The translations under genes were made by a program, and so were the position numbers. A stretch of 64,000 bases of DNA from Sphingopyxis panaciterrae (GTDB taxonomy: Bacteria > Pseudomonadota > Alphaproteobacteria > Sphingomonadales > Sphingomonadaceae), in assembly GCF_011762125.1 (NCBI RefSeq), contig NZ_JAASQN010000007.1, positions 166,438-230,437 of the forward strand, written 5' to 3'. Numbering within the stretch: position 1 is the first letter of the stretch; every line of letters starts with the position of its first letter. The notes beneath the pieces were generated by a model. That model saw only the letters and a program-made list of their open reading frames with translations. It searched no databases and was not told the origin of the DNA. Of the stretch, positions 42,428-51,694 are shown piece after piece.

Positions 42428-43624
42428 ATGCCCGTCGATCTCTCGCACCTCGAAGCCGACATGACCGGCTGGCGCCGGCATATCCACCAGCATCCCGAGC
42501 TTGGCTTTCACGAGCACGACACCAGCGCCTTCATCATCGGCCTGCTCCGCGAATTCGGGATCGAGGAGATCGCAACCGGGATCGGCGGCACCGGCATCGT
42601 CGCGACGATCCGCGCCGGGCAATCGGACCGCGCCATCGGCATCCGCGCCGACATCGACGCGCTGCCGATGACCGAGGCACGTGCATCGAACTATAGCTCG
42701 GCCACCCCCGGGGTGATGCACGCCTGCGGCCACGACGGGCACACCGCGATGCTGCTCGGGGCGGCCAAGCATCTCGCCGCAACGCGCAACTTCGACGGCG
42801 CCGTCCACCTGATCTTCCAGCCCGCCGAGGAATCGCTCGGTTACAGCGGCGCCGGCGGGCACCCCGAGGGCGGCGCGAGCGCGATGATCCGCGATGCGCT
42901 GTTCGAACGTTTCCCGATGCAGGCGATCTTCGGGGTCCACAATCGTCCGGGCCTGCCCGCCGGAAAACTCGCGGGGCGTGTCGGTCCGCTCTATGCCGCC
43001 GCCGACCTGTTCAGGATCAGCGTCAAGGGCAAGGGCGGCCACGCCGCGCGCCCGCATCTGGCCATCGACCCGATCCTCGTCGCCTCGCACATCGTCGTCG
43101 CGGTGCAGAGCATCGTCGCGCGCAATGTCGATCCGATGGATGCCGCGGTGGTATCGATCTGCAAGATCGAAGCGGGAACCGCCTTCAACATCATCGCCGA
43201 CGAGGCGCATCTCGCGGGCACGGTCCGCACCCTGTCGCGGCAGAGCCAGGACCGCGTCGAGCAGCGGCTGCGCGACGTCGTCGAAAACGTCGCCCGCTCG
43301 TTCGGCGCCGAGGCAGAGCTTCATTACGAGCGCGGTTATCCCGCCCTCCACAATCCCGCCGACGTCTATGCCCGCGTCCGCGAGATCGCGATCGGGCTGA
43401 TCGGCGCCGACCGCTTCATCGATCTCGAAGCGCCGGCGATGGGGGGCGAGGATTTCGCGCGCTACCTCGACGTCGTGCCGGGCTGTTTCCTGCTGCTCGG
43501 CAACGGCGACACCGGCCCCGGGGCGGTGATGCTGCACAACAATCATTATGAATATGACGACAGCATCTCGCCGACCGGCGCGGCGCTGTGGGTTGCCATC
43601 ACGGAAAATTTCCTCGCCCGATAA
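42428..43624 (+). CDS. M20D metallo-amidohydrolase (hippurate hydrolase / AbgA-like)
   Basis: 398-residue zinc/manganese amidohydrolase that cleaves N-acyl or N-aroyl amino acids. Metal and catalytic residues: C100, H102 and H105 in HACGHDGHTAMLLG, E134/E135 in QPAEES, and a late HNNHYEYDD region with the last histidine. RRHIHQHPELGFHE at the N-terminus is typical of the M20D group; a lid domain starts near KGKGGHAARPH. ATG 42428 has GAGGA at good spacing; ATG 42413 overlapping the abgT stop is an alternative. With the preceding transporter it forms a take-up-and-cleave pair. Confidence 0.93.
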   Translation: MPVDLSHLEADMTGWRRHIHQHPELGFHEHDTSAFIIGLLREFGIEEIATGIGGTGIVATIRAGQSDRAIGIRADIDALPMTEARASNYSSATPGVMHACGHDGHTAMLLGAAKHLAATRNFDGAVHLIFQPAEESLGYSGAGGHPEGGASAMIRDALFERFPMQAIFGVHNRPGLPAGKLAGRVGPLYAAADLFRISVKGKGGHAARPHLAIDPILVASHIVVAVQSIVARNVDPMDAAVVSICKIEAGTAFNIIADEAHLAGTVRTLSRQSQDRVEQRLRDVVENVARSFGAEAELHYERGYPALHNPADVYARVREIAIGLIGADRFIDLEAPAMGGEDFARYLDVVPGCFLLLGNGDTGPGAVMLHNNHYEYDDSISPTGAALWVAITENFLAR

Positions 43625-43644
43625 AATAACAGGGAGTCGCCTCA

Positions 43645-46092
43645 ATGTGGAATCACCGTTCGTCCTTCTTGCGCGGGGCCAGCTGTCTGGCGTTTCTCTC
43701 TGCAACGGTTTCGGGCGCCCATGCCGAGGACGCTTCGGCGGAAAAGGTGACCATCTATCGCGGCGAATATGGCGTCCCGCACGTTGTCGCCGACACCTCC
43801 GACGCGGTGATGTTCGGCGCCGGCTATGCGATCGCCAGCGACCGCCTCGCCGCGATGGAACTCGCGCGATATAACACGCAGGGCCGCCGTGCCGAGCTGG
43901 TCGGCAAATCGGCGATCGAAAGCGACAAGATGATGCGCGGCCGCCGGCTGTCGGACGCGCAGTTGCTGCAACGCTATCGCGCGCTCGCGCCCGAACATCA
44001 GAAGATGATCCAGGCGATGGTCGACGGCATCAACAAGCGCATCGACGAAGTGGGTGCCGATCCCGAACGGCTGACGCCGCTGGAGTTCATCCGCTGGGGC
44101 ATCCGGCCGACGCGCTGGAGCCTCGCCGAATATCTGGCGCTGATCAGCGCCGCGCCGCTGGGGCGCGACACCTACGAGATTCGCAATCTCGAATTTCTGA
44201 AAGCGATGACCGCGCGCTACGGTCAGGACAAGGCGTGGCAGATCTTCAACGATGTCGTGCCGATCTCCGACCCCGATTCCCCGACGACCATTCCCGCCGG
44301 TGACGATTTGGCCCCCGCCCGGCCGGTGCCCGTGCCCGTCCTCTCCCCGGCGCAGCTCGCACCGAACCGCGACCTCGTTTCGGCGGCGGCGCAAACGGCG
44401 CCGACCGAGCCGGTCAAGGGCGCGAGCCGTTGCCTGGTCATCGGCCCTGAAAAGTCGGCGAGCGGCAAGGTCCTGATGCTGGAGGCCACCGCCGACGGCC
44501 CCGAAATCCACCTGAAGGGCGGCGGCTTTGACAACACCGGCTTCGGCTCGACCGGCTGGGGCGTCCCCACGATGGGGCGCGGCGCGCAGCATGGCTGGCT
44601 GCTGGTATCGGGCAGCAGCGAGGCCGGCACGACCTTCGCCGAAAAGCTGAACCCGAAGAACCGTTACGAATATTGGTACAAGGGCGCGTGGAAGGCGATG
44701 GAGCACCGCACCGAAGCCTTCAAGGTCAAGGACGGAGCGCCCTTCACGCACGAAGTCGCATGGACGATTCACGGCCCGGTGATCGCTTGGGATGTCGAAA
44801 ACGGCACCGCCTATTCGCAGCAGATGGGCGTGCACGGCCGCGAACTCGATACATGGGTCGCCTTTGCCGAGATGGGCCGCGCGAAAAGCCTCGCCGAATT
44901 CAAGGCCAAGGGCGTCGACCGGCTCGGCTGGAATCTCGGCGCCTGCTATGGCGGCGAAGACGGCACGATCGCCTATTTCGAAGCGGGAGCGCTCCCCAAG
45001 AAAGCGGCGGGGGTCGATCCGCGGCTGCCGACGCCCGGCACCGGCGAATATGAGTGGACCGGCTTCCTGACCCCGGCGGAAAAGCCGCAGATGATCAACC
45101 CTCGCCAAGGTTATTTCATGTCGTGGAACAGCAAGGCGACGGGTTGGTCGCAGGAGGGCGACAATGCGCGGATCGGCGCGACCTTCCGCACCTGGATGGG
45201 CGACCGGCTTGCGAAGGCGGGCCAGTCGCTGACTTTGCTCGACATGCGCGAGTATAACGGCAAGATCTTCAACGCGCTGGGCGCGGTCGACCGCAATCAG
45301 GCCGCGCCCGATTTCTTCGCGCCCTATTTCCGTGAGGCGATTGCCGCCAGCGACGATCCCGAGGTCAAACGCGCCGGCGAACTGATGCTCGGCTTCAACG
45401 GCCTGTATCAGGACCGCGACGCCGACCAGAAATACGACAATCCGGGACTGACGCTCTATCGCAGCTGGCTGCAGGTCGCGCCGGAAACGCTGTTCGGCGA
45501 CGATATCGGCGACTGGTGGAAAGCGATCGATGCCGACCGCTATCTGACCTATCAATCGAGCCTGCTGCTGCGCGCGTTTCAGGGCGACAAGGCCGGCGCG
45601 CCGCTGGGCGTCGATTATTTCAACGGACGCGACCGCACTACGACGATGATCGACACGATCCAGGCAGTGATCGCCGAGGTCAAACCGCGCTTCCCCGGCC
45701 AGGACATGGCCGAATGGAAGCAGCCGATTTACTGGAAATATTTCGACGCATCGCTCGAAACCCCCGACCGCCCGCAAATGGCCGAGGATGCTCCCGAGCA
45801 CCGCCTGTCGGCGGTGCTGCGCCTCGGCCCGACGATGGCACCGCACAATGGCGGTGAAAGCTGGGTCGGGCTGATGGAGATCGGACGCGACCGGCGCGCA
45901 CTCTATTCGGTCGTTGACGCGGGCGGGCAGAATCTGTTCATCGACCCCAAGGGCAAGGGCAATCCGCATCTTGCCGACCAGACGATGATGCACGAGACCA
46001 ACGAGCTCAAGAAAACCCCGCTCACCGACGCTGAAATCCGCGCCACCGCAGCGTCGACCGAAACCCTCGAATATCGGCCAACGCGCAGATAG
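43645..46092 (+). CDS. Secreted penicillin-acylase-family Ntn hydrolase
   Basis: 815-residue N-terminal-nucleophile amidase. A signal peptide ends at GAHAEDA (about 28). The alpha-chain part has YRGEYGVPHVVADTSDAVMFGAGYAIASDRL, a standard opening. The autocatalytic site is most likely before S261 (KGA/SRCLVIG), followed by SASGKVLMLEA; S261 would be the nucleophile. Related enzymes (aculeacin or acyl-homoserine-lactone acylases, and penicillin acylases) cut N-acyl side chains from amines. It is exported, so it would release amino compounds in the periplasm or outside for the AbgT transporter. It has GGGAG eight bases before the ATG and lies 20 bases after the M20 gene. Confidence 0.92.
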   Translation: MWNHRSSFLRGASCLAFLSATVSGAHAEDASAEKVTIYRGEYGVPHVVADTSDAVMFGAGYAIASDRLAAMELARYNTQGRRAELVGKSAIESDKMMRGRRLSDAQLLQRYRALAPEHQKMIQAMVDGINKRIDEVGADPERLTPLEFIRWGIRPTRWSLAEYLALISAAPLGRDTYEIRNLEFLKAMTARYGQDKAWQIFNDVVPISDPDSPTTIPAGDDLAPARPVPVPVLSPAQLAPNRDLVSAAAQTAPTEPVKGASRCLVIGPEKSASGKVLMLEATADGPEIHLKGGGFDNTGFGSTGWGVPTMGRGAQHGWLLVSGSSEAGTTFAEKLNPKNRYEYWYKGAWKAMEHRTEAFKVKDGAPFTHEVAWTIHGPVIAWDVENGTAYSQQMGVHGRELDTWVAFAEMGRAKSLAEFKAKGVDRLGWNLGACYGGEDGTIAYFEAGALPKKAAGVDPRLPTPGTGEYEWTGFLTPAEKPQMINPRQGYFMSWNSKATGWSQEGDNARIGATFRTWMGDRLAKAGQSLTLLDMREYNGKIFNALGAVDRNQAAPDFFAPYFREAIAASDDPEVKRAGELMLGFNGLYQDRDADQKYDNPGLTLYRSWLQVAPETLFGDDIGDWWKAIDADRYLTYQSSLLLRAFQGDKAGAPLGVDYFNGRDRTTTMIDTIQAVIAEVKPRFPGQDMAEWKQPIYWKYFDASLETPDRPQMAEDAPEHRLSAVLRLGPTMAPHNGGESWVGLMEIGRDRRALYSVVDAGGQNLFIDPKGKGNPHLADQTMMHETNELKKTPLTDAEIRATAASTETLEYRPTRR

Positions 46093-46103
46093 AGAGTGGA
46101 ATG

Positions 46104-46127
46104 GCGGAGGGCTTTATCGCCCTCCGC
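46104..46127. terminator. Bidirectional terminator between convergent genes
   Basis: Perfect 9-bp stem GCGGAGGGC-TTTATC-GCCCTCCGC in the 41-base gap between the acylase gene and the oppositely oriented S9 peptidase gene. Its symmetry and place fit a shared terminator, though there is no long T-run. Confidence 0.55.
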
Positions 46128-46133
46128 TCCCGA

Positions 46134-48257
46134 TCATTCCGGCCCCGATCCTTCCGGCTTCGCCAGCGCCTGCTCGAGTCCGGGCACCAGCGACGCCCCC
46201 GTCCTGACCTCGATGCCCGAATTAACAAGGTCGCGACCATAGGGCTCCGCGCGCCCGCCAAGGCACTGCGCCAGAAAATGCTCGGCCACCGCGGCGAAGG
46301 AAATATTGGTCGCATCCTTCGCATAGACGTGCCCCTCATCGGGATAAAAAGCATAGGTCACCGGCTTGCCCCGCACCTTCAGCGCATCGACGATTTCTTC
46401 CGACTGGCTGGGAAATATCCGGGGATCATTTGCTCCATTGGTGACGAGCAACGGCCTGGAAATCGCATCGACCCGCGCGATCGGGGAGCGCCGCATCAAG
46501 TCCGCAGCGCCCTCTTTCGTTGCCGGATCACCCACCCGGTTGACGAATTGCGGGCGTTGCCACGTCCACCAGACGGGCATGTCCGAGACTTGGCGTACCA
46601 GATTACCGGGGCCGGCAAGATCGACCCCGCACTGGAACCTGTCGGGTGTGAAACTGAGCGAAACAAGCGTCGAATAGCCGCCGTAGGACAGCCCCATCGC
46701 CGCCACGCTATCTCTCGATGCCACCCCCTTACCGATTGCCCAGTCGACGGCATCGATCAGGTCGTTGTGCATCGTTCCCGACCATTGTTTGTCGCCGGCC
46801 GCCATGAAAGCGCTGCCGAACCCGCCCGATCCGCGAAAATTGACCGAAAGGACCGCGTAACCCCGGTCGGCAAGCCACGCATGCTGGCTGTCGAACGAAA
46901 GTTCGTCGCGCAGCCACGGCCCGCCGTGGATCAGCAGGACCAGCGGAACCGGAGTGACGGGCATGCCATCGGCGCGCAGCTTTGCACCGGTCGGCAAGGT
47001 CAGATAGCTTGGCAAGGTCAGGCCGTCGCGCGATGCGATGGCCACCGGAATACGCTTGGCAAGCGCAGCACGGTCCAGTTCGGGGCGCGTCGAAAACAGC
47101 GCAGTGGTGGTCCGGCTCTTCCGGTTCCACCACCAATATCGGTCGGGACGCCCCGGCTCGGTTTCAAGGAGCAGCCATCGTTCATTGTCGGGCGTCTGCC
47201 CGGCGATCCTGAAGGGGCCTTTCAACGCGGTTTCGATAGCCGCAAATTCGGTCTGCACTTCGGGTGCACGCACCGTCCATTCGCTGACCAGCGGATCCTC
47301 GCGCGTCGCAAGCAAAGCCCCGGTCTTTTCATCAAAAATTGCCTCGACGATATCGGCGCGCTTCGCGTCCGCCATCGGTGTCCGCACACCCGACACGATA
47401 TCGAGCGAAACAAGGCCCGCCTTGTCGGATTGCCGGCTGTCGAACATCAACAGCTGCCCCTTGCCATCGAGCCCCAGCAAGCGCGAGTTGCGCAGCGCGG
47501 CGAGCGGAATGGTCATCAACTCGTTACGGCCGCCGGGGTCGAAACGGAAATAGGTCGACGATCCGTCGCTATTGCCGCGAACTCCCAGCCGGATGTTGAA
47601 ATCGGGGTCGGCCACAATATCGATATAATCATCCGCATTCCGGTAAACTTCGGTGCGTTCGCCGGTGTCGAGATTGATCCGGTAGATATCGCGGTAGCGA
47701 CGATCGCGGATATTGAGGCCAACCAGAACCTCGCCGGGACGGCGCGCGGAGGTCTTGACGATCTTGGTCTGGACCTCCGGATCCGCCGTGGCATTCACGA
47801 CGGTGCCCTTTGCCAGATTCGCGATCCAGAGCTGGCTATGCTCTTCGCCGCCGACATCTTTCATGATCAGGATGAAACGTCCGTCGGGGCTCCACTGGAA
47901 GCTGTCGGGCGGACGTTTATCGAACCGCGTCAGCGGCACACCCGCCGCCGGATCATCGATAGGGGCGACCCATATATTGAGAACATCGTTCAGCGGGTGA
48001 AGATAGGCGAGTTGCCGTCCGTCCGGGCTGATCTGCACGTCCGAATAGGTCGGCGCTTTGAAAAGGGCGCTGCGCGGGACAAGCGCCTCCGCGCGCGCGG
48101 ATGGCGGCAAGGTGGCCGGCGAGGTGGCCGATGCGGCGCTCGACCAGCCGGAAAACAGGCAAGCGCCAAGCAGCACCGCCGTGGCGAAGGTGGACCGCCC
48201 GCGTCGTGCCAAACGGGGACCGGCGGGCCTGGTCGTCGAAGCGGCGCTTTTGATCAT
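46134..48257 (-). CDS. S9-family prolyl oligopeptidase-like serine peptidase, exported
   Basis: 707-residue enzyme with a beta-propeller-like N-terminal half (repeated SPDGR-type blades) and an alpha/beta-hydrolase C-terminal half. The nucleophile is S524 (GLSYGGYS), with D611 (GANDPRI) and H643 (PDEGHVY). LLIHGGP marks the oxyanion region. The signal sequence contains LLGAC (C33), possibly a lipobox, so it could be a lipoprotein or simply periplasmic. ATG 48257 is chosen because codons upstream extend into a non-signal stretch. S9 peptidases cut short peptides, often after Pro or as aminopeptidases. It is convergent with the acylase and divergent from the second LysR gene. Confidence 0.92.
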   Translation of the reverse strand: MIKSAASTTRPAGPRLARRGRSTFATAVLLGACLFSGWSSAASATSPATLPPSARAEALVPRSALFKAPTYSDVQISPDGRQLAYLHPLNDVLNIWVAPIDDPAAGVPLTRFDKRPPDSFQWSPDGRFILIMKDVGGEEHSQLWIANLAKGTVVNATADPEVQTKIVKTSARRPGEVLVGLNIRDRRYRDIYRINLDTGERTEVYRNADDYIDIVADPDFNIRLGVRGNSDGSSTYFRFDPGGRNELMTIPLAALRNSRLLGLDGKGQLLMFDSRQSDKAGLVSLDIVSGVRTPMADAKRADIVEAIFDEKTGALLATREDPLVSEWTVRAPEVQTEFAAIETALKGPFRIAGQTPDNERWLLLETEPGRPDRYWWWNRKSRTTTALFSTRPELDRAALAKRIPVAIASRDGLTLPSYLTLPTGAKLRADGMPVTPVPLVLLIHGGPWLRDELSFDSQHAWLADRGYAVLSVNFRGSGGFGSAFMAAGDKQWSGTMHNDLIDAVDWAIGKGVASRDSVAAMGLSYGGYSTLVSLSFTPDRFQCGVDLAGPGNLVRQVSDMPVWWTWQRPQFVNRVGDPATKEGAADLMRRSPIARVDAISRPLLVTNGANDPRIFPSQSEEIVDALKVRGKPVTYAFYPDEGHVYAKDATNISFAAVAEHFLAQCLGGRAEPYGRDLVNSGIEVRTGASLVPGLEQALAKPEGSGPE

Positions 48258-48429
48258 GTCAATCTGAACCTTCCCCCTGTGGATGGCCGGACCTTGGCAA
48301 CCGGACCGGGCATGCGCCAATGCCAAAATCGGATCATTTCATACGCCAGCCTCTGTGTTGCAGTCAGACGTTGCGATTGGGTCCGCAAAGGTTACGACGG
48401 TCACCCAAAGCTCAAAATGGACGCGAACG

Positions 48430-49338
48430 ATGGAAATGGCGTGGCTTGAAGACTTCGGCGCCCTGATTCGCGCGGGGAATTTCTCGCGTGCGGCATCGGC
48501 GCGCTGCGTCACGCAACCGGCTTTCAGTCGCCGCATTCGGGCGCTCGAAGAATGGCTCGGCGTCGAGCTTGTCGATCGTAGCACCCATCAAATGGCGCTG
48601 ACCCCGGCAGGCAAGCGCTTCGCCATGATCGCCGAGACGGTATTGCGCGATATCGAGCATGGACGGCGGGAGGTTCAGGAGATTGCAGGAACTTCCGCCT
48701 CGACAGTCAAGATTCTGGTGACCCACGCGTTGGCGCTGAACTTCTTCCCGCAATGGCTCGCGAAACTCCAAGCGATGACGGACACGGAAATCCCGATTCA
48801 GCTGACCGCCGACAATATGGGCGCGTCCGAGCAGATCATGCTGAACGGCAAAGCGCATTTCTGCCTGTGCTATTTCTATCCCGGTGCCGCGTCCGTTCTC
48901 GACGGCGCGGGCTTCCAGTCCCTCTCCCTCGGCGCCGACGCGCTGGTGCCGGTCAGTGCGCCTCGTGAAAAAGAGCAGGCTCCGCTCCACCCCCTTACGG
49001 ATGACGCAGGCCGCGTCGGCGGCGCGGTCCATCTGCTCGCCTATGGAGCCGAATCCGGCATGGGCCGCATCGTGTCAGCGATGTTCGAGAAGAATGCGAT
49101 ACCGGTCAGCTTCACGCCAGTGTTCACCTCGCACACGCTGGTCCTTGCCCGTATGGCAAAAGACGGCAAAGGGCTGGCTTGGCTCCCCCTCAGCATCATC
49201 GCGGACGACCTGGCGACCGGCTCGCTGGTGCGGGCGGGCGACGCGCGCTGGGATATTCCCGTCGACGTCCGGCTGTATCGGCCCCGCGCCCGGCAATCCC
49301 AGTCGGCCGAAGCGTTCTGGAAGCTGGCCGCAGCCTAG
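48430..49338 (+). CDS. LysR-family regulator, HypT/YjiE-like subgroup (second copy)
   Basis: 302 residues from the ATG at 48430; the upstream open frame is a non-conserved extension. The DNA-binding half (WLEDFGALIRAGNFSRAA and TQPAFSRRIRALEEWLG) is close to that of the LysR at 36609, and the rest aligns in length and order (EAFWKLAAA at the end versus EAFWSRLKK). The two are paralogues within 12 kb. Divergent from the S9 peptidase and upstream of the HAD/PLP-enzyme/RidA run, it is well placed to control both. The effector is unknown. Confidence 0.92.
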   Translation: MEMAWLEDFGALIRAGNFSRAASARCVTQPAFSRRIRALEEWLGVELVDRSTHQMALTPAGKRFAMIAETVLRDIEHGRREVQEIAGTSASTVKILVTHALALNFFPQWLAKLQAMTDTEIPIQLTADNMGASEQIMLNGKAHFCLCYFYPGAASVLDGAGFQSLSLGADALVPVSAPREKEQAPLHPLTDDAGRVGGAVHLLAYGAESGMGRIVSAMFEKNAIPVSFTPVFTSHTLVLARMAKDGKGLAWLPLSIIADDLATGSLVRAGDARWDIPVDVRLYRPRARQSQSAEAFWKLAAA

Positions 49339-49353
49339 GGTCGTGACCCTAGG
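49334..49353. terminator. Perfect inverted repeat at the end of the second LysR gene
   Basis: CCTAGGGTC-GT-GACCCTAGG, overlapping the LysR stop codon. No T-run follows. The two-base centre makes it as likely to be a protein-binding palindrome in the promoter region of the HAD gene as a terminator. Confidence 0.45.
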
Positions 49354-49508
49354 GCCGCTATCATGCGTACGAGGCGGCATGAAACCATCCGCAACAGGCA
49401 TTGGCGCACGCAACCGGGTCTTTGTAATCGCTACGACCACGACGCGGCGGACCTCAAATAGGTTTCCGCCAACCTTGGACTAGCACTGCGGAATTTGGAC
49501 TTGAGACT

Positions 49509-50141
49509 ATGAAACAGATCGCTCCCGTCGAAGCGGTGGTCTTCGACCTCCTTACGGCTCTTCTCGACTCCTGGTCGCTCTGGAACGGCGCGGCAGGGTC
49601 GGCGGCAGATGGGCTGCGCTGGCGCCGCGCGTATCTCGAACTGACCTATGGGTGCGGTGCCTACCGGCCCTATGAAGATCTGGTTCGCGAGGCAGCCGCC
49701 CAAGCCGGCGTTGCGGCATCTGCCGCCGCCGCATTGACCACCCGCTGGAACACGCTCCAGCCATGGCCGGAGGCACAGCGGGTGCTGGGCAATCTGGCGG
49801 ATGCCGGCGTGCGGCTCGGCGTCGTCACCAACTGTTCGACCCATCTGGGTCGGCAGGCTGCAGACCGGGTCGGCGCTCCCTTTTCTGTCGTCGTGACGTC
49901 CGAAGATACAGGCTATTACAAACCGCGGCCCGAGCCGTACCGCGCCGCCCTCGACCGGCTCGGCACCGATCCCGCGCGGACGCTTTTCGTCGCGGGATCG
50001 CCCGCCGACATTCCCGGTGCAGCGGGGGTCGGCATGCCCGTTTTCTGGCACAATCGCGCGGGGATGCCTTTCGTCGCCGACACCGCGCGGCCGCTTCTGA
50101 TCGCGGACACGCTCGATCCCCTCGGGGAACTGGTGCGATGA
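49509..50141 (+). CDS. HAD-superfamily hydrolase, haloacid-dehalogenase-like
   Basis: 210 residues. Motif I is FDLLTALLD with nucleophile D13, but the second aspartate of phosphatase-type HADs is Leu15 and the following Gly-Thr is Thr-Ala. Motif II is VTNCS, motif III has YYKPRPEPY with the lysine, and motif IV reads GSPADIPGA. Loss of the second Asp is seen in 2-haloacid dehalogenases, so phosphatase activity is unlikely. It overlaps the PLP-enzyme gene by four bases (ATGA). A C-terminal APLLIADTL-like region (RPLLIADTLDPL) matches small dehalogenase-like HADs. The actual substrate is unknown. Confidence 0.85.
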   Translation: MKQIAPVEAVVFDLLTALLDSWSLWNGAAGSAADGLRWRRAYLELTYGCGAYRPYEDLVREAAAQAGVAASAAAALTTRWNTLQPWPEAQRVLGNLADAGVRLGVVTNCSTHLGRQAADRVGAPFSVVVTSEDTGYYKPRPEPYRAALDRLGTDPARTLFVAGSPADIPGAAGVGMPVFWHNRAGMPFVADTARPLLIADTLDPLGELVR

Positions 50142-51280
50142 ATCCGGCCGACCTGTTCGACGGACTATATACACCGGCGTTGATTCTCGACGCCGACCGT
50201 CTGGAACGCAATGCCGCTCGCATGCGTGCCCGCTGCGACGACCTGGGCGTCGCACTTCGCCCGCATCTCAAGACCGCCAAGTCGGTCGACGTCGCCCGCA
50301 TCGCCGCGGATGGCGGGCAAGGGCCGATCACCGTCTCGACTCTGGCCGAAGCCGAATATTTCGCTGCGGCAGGCTGGCGCGACATCCTCTATTCAACCGC
50401 CATCGCCCCTGCAAAGCTGGCCCGCGCCGACCGGATTCAGCGCGAACATGGCGCGCGGCTGCTGTTGATTGTCGATGACAGAGAGGTTGCCGCGGCTATC
50501 GGGAGAGAGGCGTCATCGCTCGGAGCGCGCTTTGGCGTCCTCATCGAGATCGACTGCGGCGAGCATCGCAGCGGAGTCGAACCCGCCTCGGCGGAGCTTG
50601 TCGCCATCGCCGAAGCGCTTGGCGCCCACGCGCCGCACGTCGAATTGGCGGGCGTGATGGCCCATGCCGGACATTCCTATGCGTTCGATGACCTCGCATC
50701 GATCAGGGCACTTGCCGAAGTTGAAAGACTGGCCACGGTTTCGTCCGCCGAATTGCTGCGCGAACGCGGCTGCCCCTGCCCGATCGTCAGCGTCGGCTCC
50801 ACCCCCACCGCGCTCCTTGCCGGGCATCTGGAGGGCGTTACCGAAGTGCGCGCGGGCATCTACCTGTTCTGGGATCTGTCGCAATTGTCGCGCGGTATAT
50901 GCGCCGAGGATGATCTTGCTGTCTCGGTACTCGCCACGGTGATCGGTCATCAGCGACGCGGGCCAAGCCTCATTCTCGATGCCGGCGCTCTCGCCCTGTC
51001 CAAGGACATCGGCGCCAACCGCTTCATGCCCGCGGGCTATGGTCTGGTCTGCGATGCTGCGACGTTGAAGCCGCTCGGCGCGCTGGCGGTGACGACCGTG
51101 CATCAGGAACATGGCAATGTCCCGGTTCCCGATGAAAGCTGGTTCGCGCGGCTGCCGATCGGCAGCCGCGTTCGCATTCTGCCCAATCATGCCTGCCTGA
51201 CCTGCGCAGCCTACCCCTCATATGACGTACTGCGCGGCGGCACGCTGACCACGCAATGGCCACGTGTCAGCGGGTGGTGA
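50138..51280 (+). CDS. D-serine dehydratase / D-threonine aldolase-type PLP enzyme
   Basis: 380-residue fold-III PLP enzyme (alanine-racemase-like N-terminal barrel). The PLP lysine is in RPHLKTAKS (K45), where relatives have RPHxKTHK. A metal site is indicated near the C-terminus by PNHACLTC (H351, C353), typical of zinc-dependent D-serine dehydratases and metal-activated D-threonine aldolases. VSVGSTPT contributes the phosphate-binding loop. Expected reactions are D-Ser or D-Thr dehydration to a keto acid and ammonia, or aldol cleavage of D-3-hydroxy amino acids. Neighbouring RidA, which handles enamine intermediates, favours the dehydratase reading. Confidence 0.9.
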   Translation: MNPADLFDGLYTPALILDADRLERNAARMRARCDDLGVALRPHLKTAKSVDVARIAADGGQGPITVSTLAEAEYFAAAGWRDILYSTAIAPAKLARADRIQREHGARLLLIVDDREVAAAIGREASSLGARFGVLIEIDCGEHRSGVEPASAELVAIAEALGAHAPHVELAGVMAHAGHSYAFDDLASIRALAEVERLATVSSAELLRERGCPCPIVSVGSTPTALLAGHLEGVTEVRAGIYLFWDLSQLSRGICAEDDLAVSVLATVIGHQRRGPSLILDAGALALSKDIGANRFMPAGYGLVCDAATLKPLGALAVTTVHQEHGNVPVPDESWFARLPIGSRVRILPNHACLTCAAYPSYDVLRGGTLTTQWPRVSGW

Positions 51281-51298
51281 GAAAATTCGGAGATCGAA

Positions 51299-51694
51299 AT
51301 GGCCATCAGGAAAACGACGGAAATTCGCTGCGCGGCGGCACCTCCTCCGGGAGGGCATTACGCCCAGGCTGTTCTGCACCGCGACACCCTCTATATTTCA
51401 GGTCAACTCGGGGTAACGAACGAGACCCCGAATGCCGATAAGGTCTGCATTACGGACCAGGTGAACTTCGCACTGGGAAATATCGCAGCCATTGCCCGGG
51501 TGGCGGGTGCGCGGGTCGACGATATCGTCCGGTGCACGGTTTACGTGACCGACATTACACATTGGGATGAAGCGAACCGGGCCTATGCGGCGTTCTTTGG
51601 CACGCATCGCCCAGCGCGTTCCATCGTACCCTGCGGCGCGCTCCATTTTGGCGCCCTGATCGAAATCGAGGCGGTCGTGGCAATCGGCAACTGA
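51299..51694 (+). CDS. RidA-family enamine/imine deaminase
   Basis: 131-residue trimeric-fold protein of the RidA/YjgF/UK114 family. R107 (PARSIV) and the IEIEAVVAI end with E122/E124 match the active-site arginine and conserved acid of deaminating members. RidA hydrolyses 2-aminoacrylate and similar enamines that leave PLP dehydratases. It follows the D-serine-dehydratase-like gene by 18 bases, a natural pairing. N-terminal region is slightly longer than E. coli RidA. Other catabolic RidA clades work in aromatic or amino-ketone pathways, so the match to D-Ser products is inference. Confidence 0.93.
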   Translation: MAIRKTTEIRCAAAPPPGGHYAQAVLHRDTLYISGQLGVTNETPNADKVCITDQVNFALGNIAAIARVAGARVDDIVRCTVYVTDITHWDEANRAYAAFFGTHRPARSIVPCGALHFGALIEIEAVVAIGN

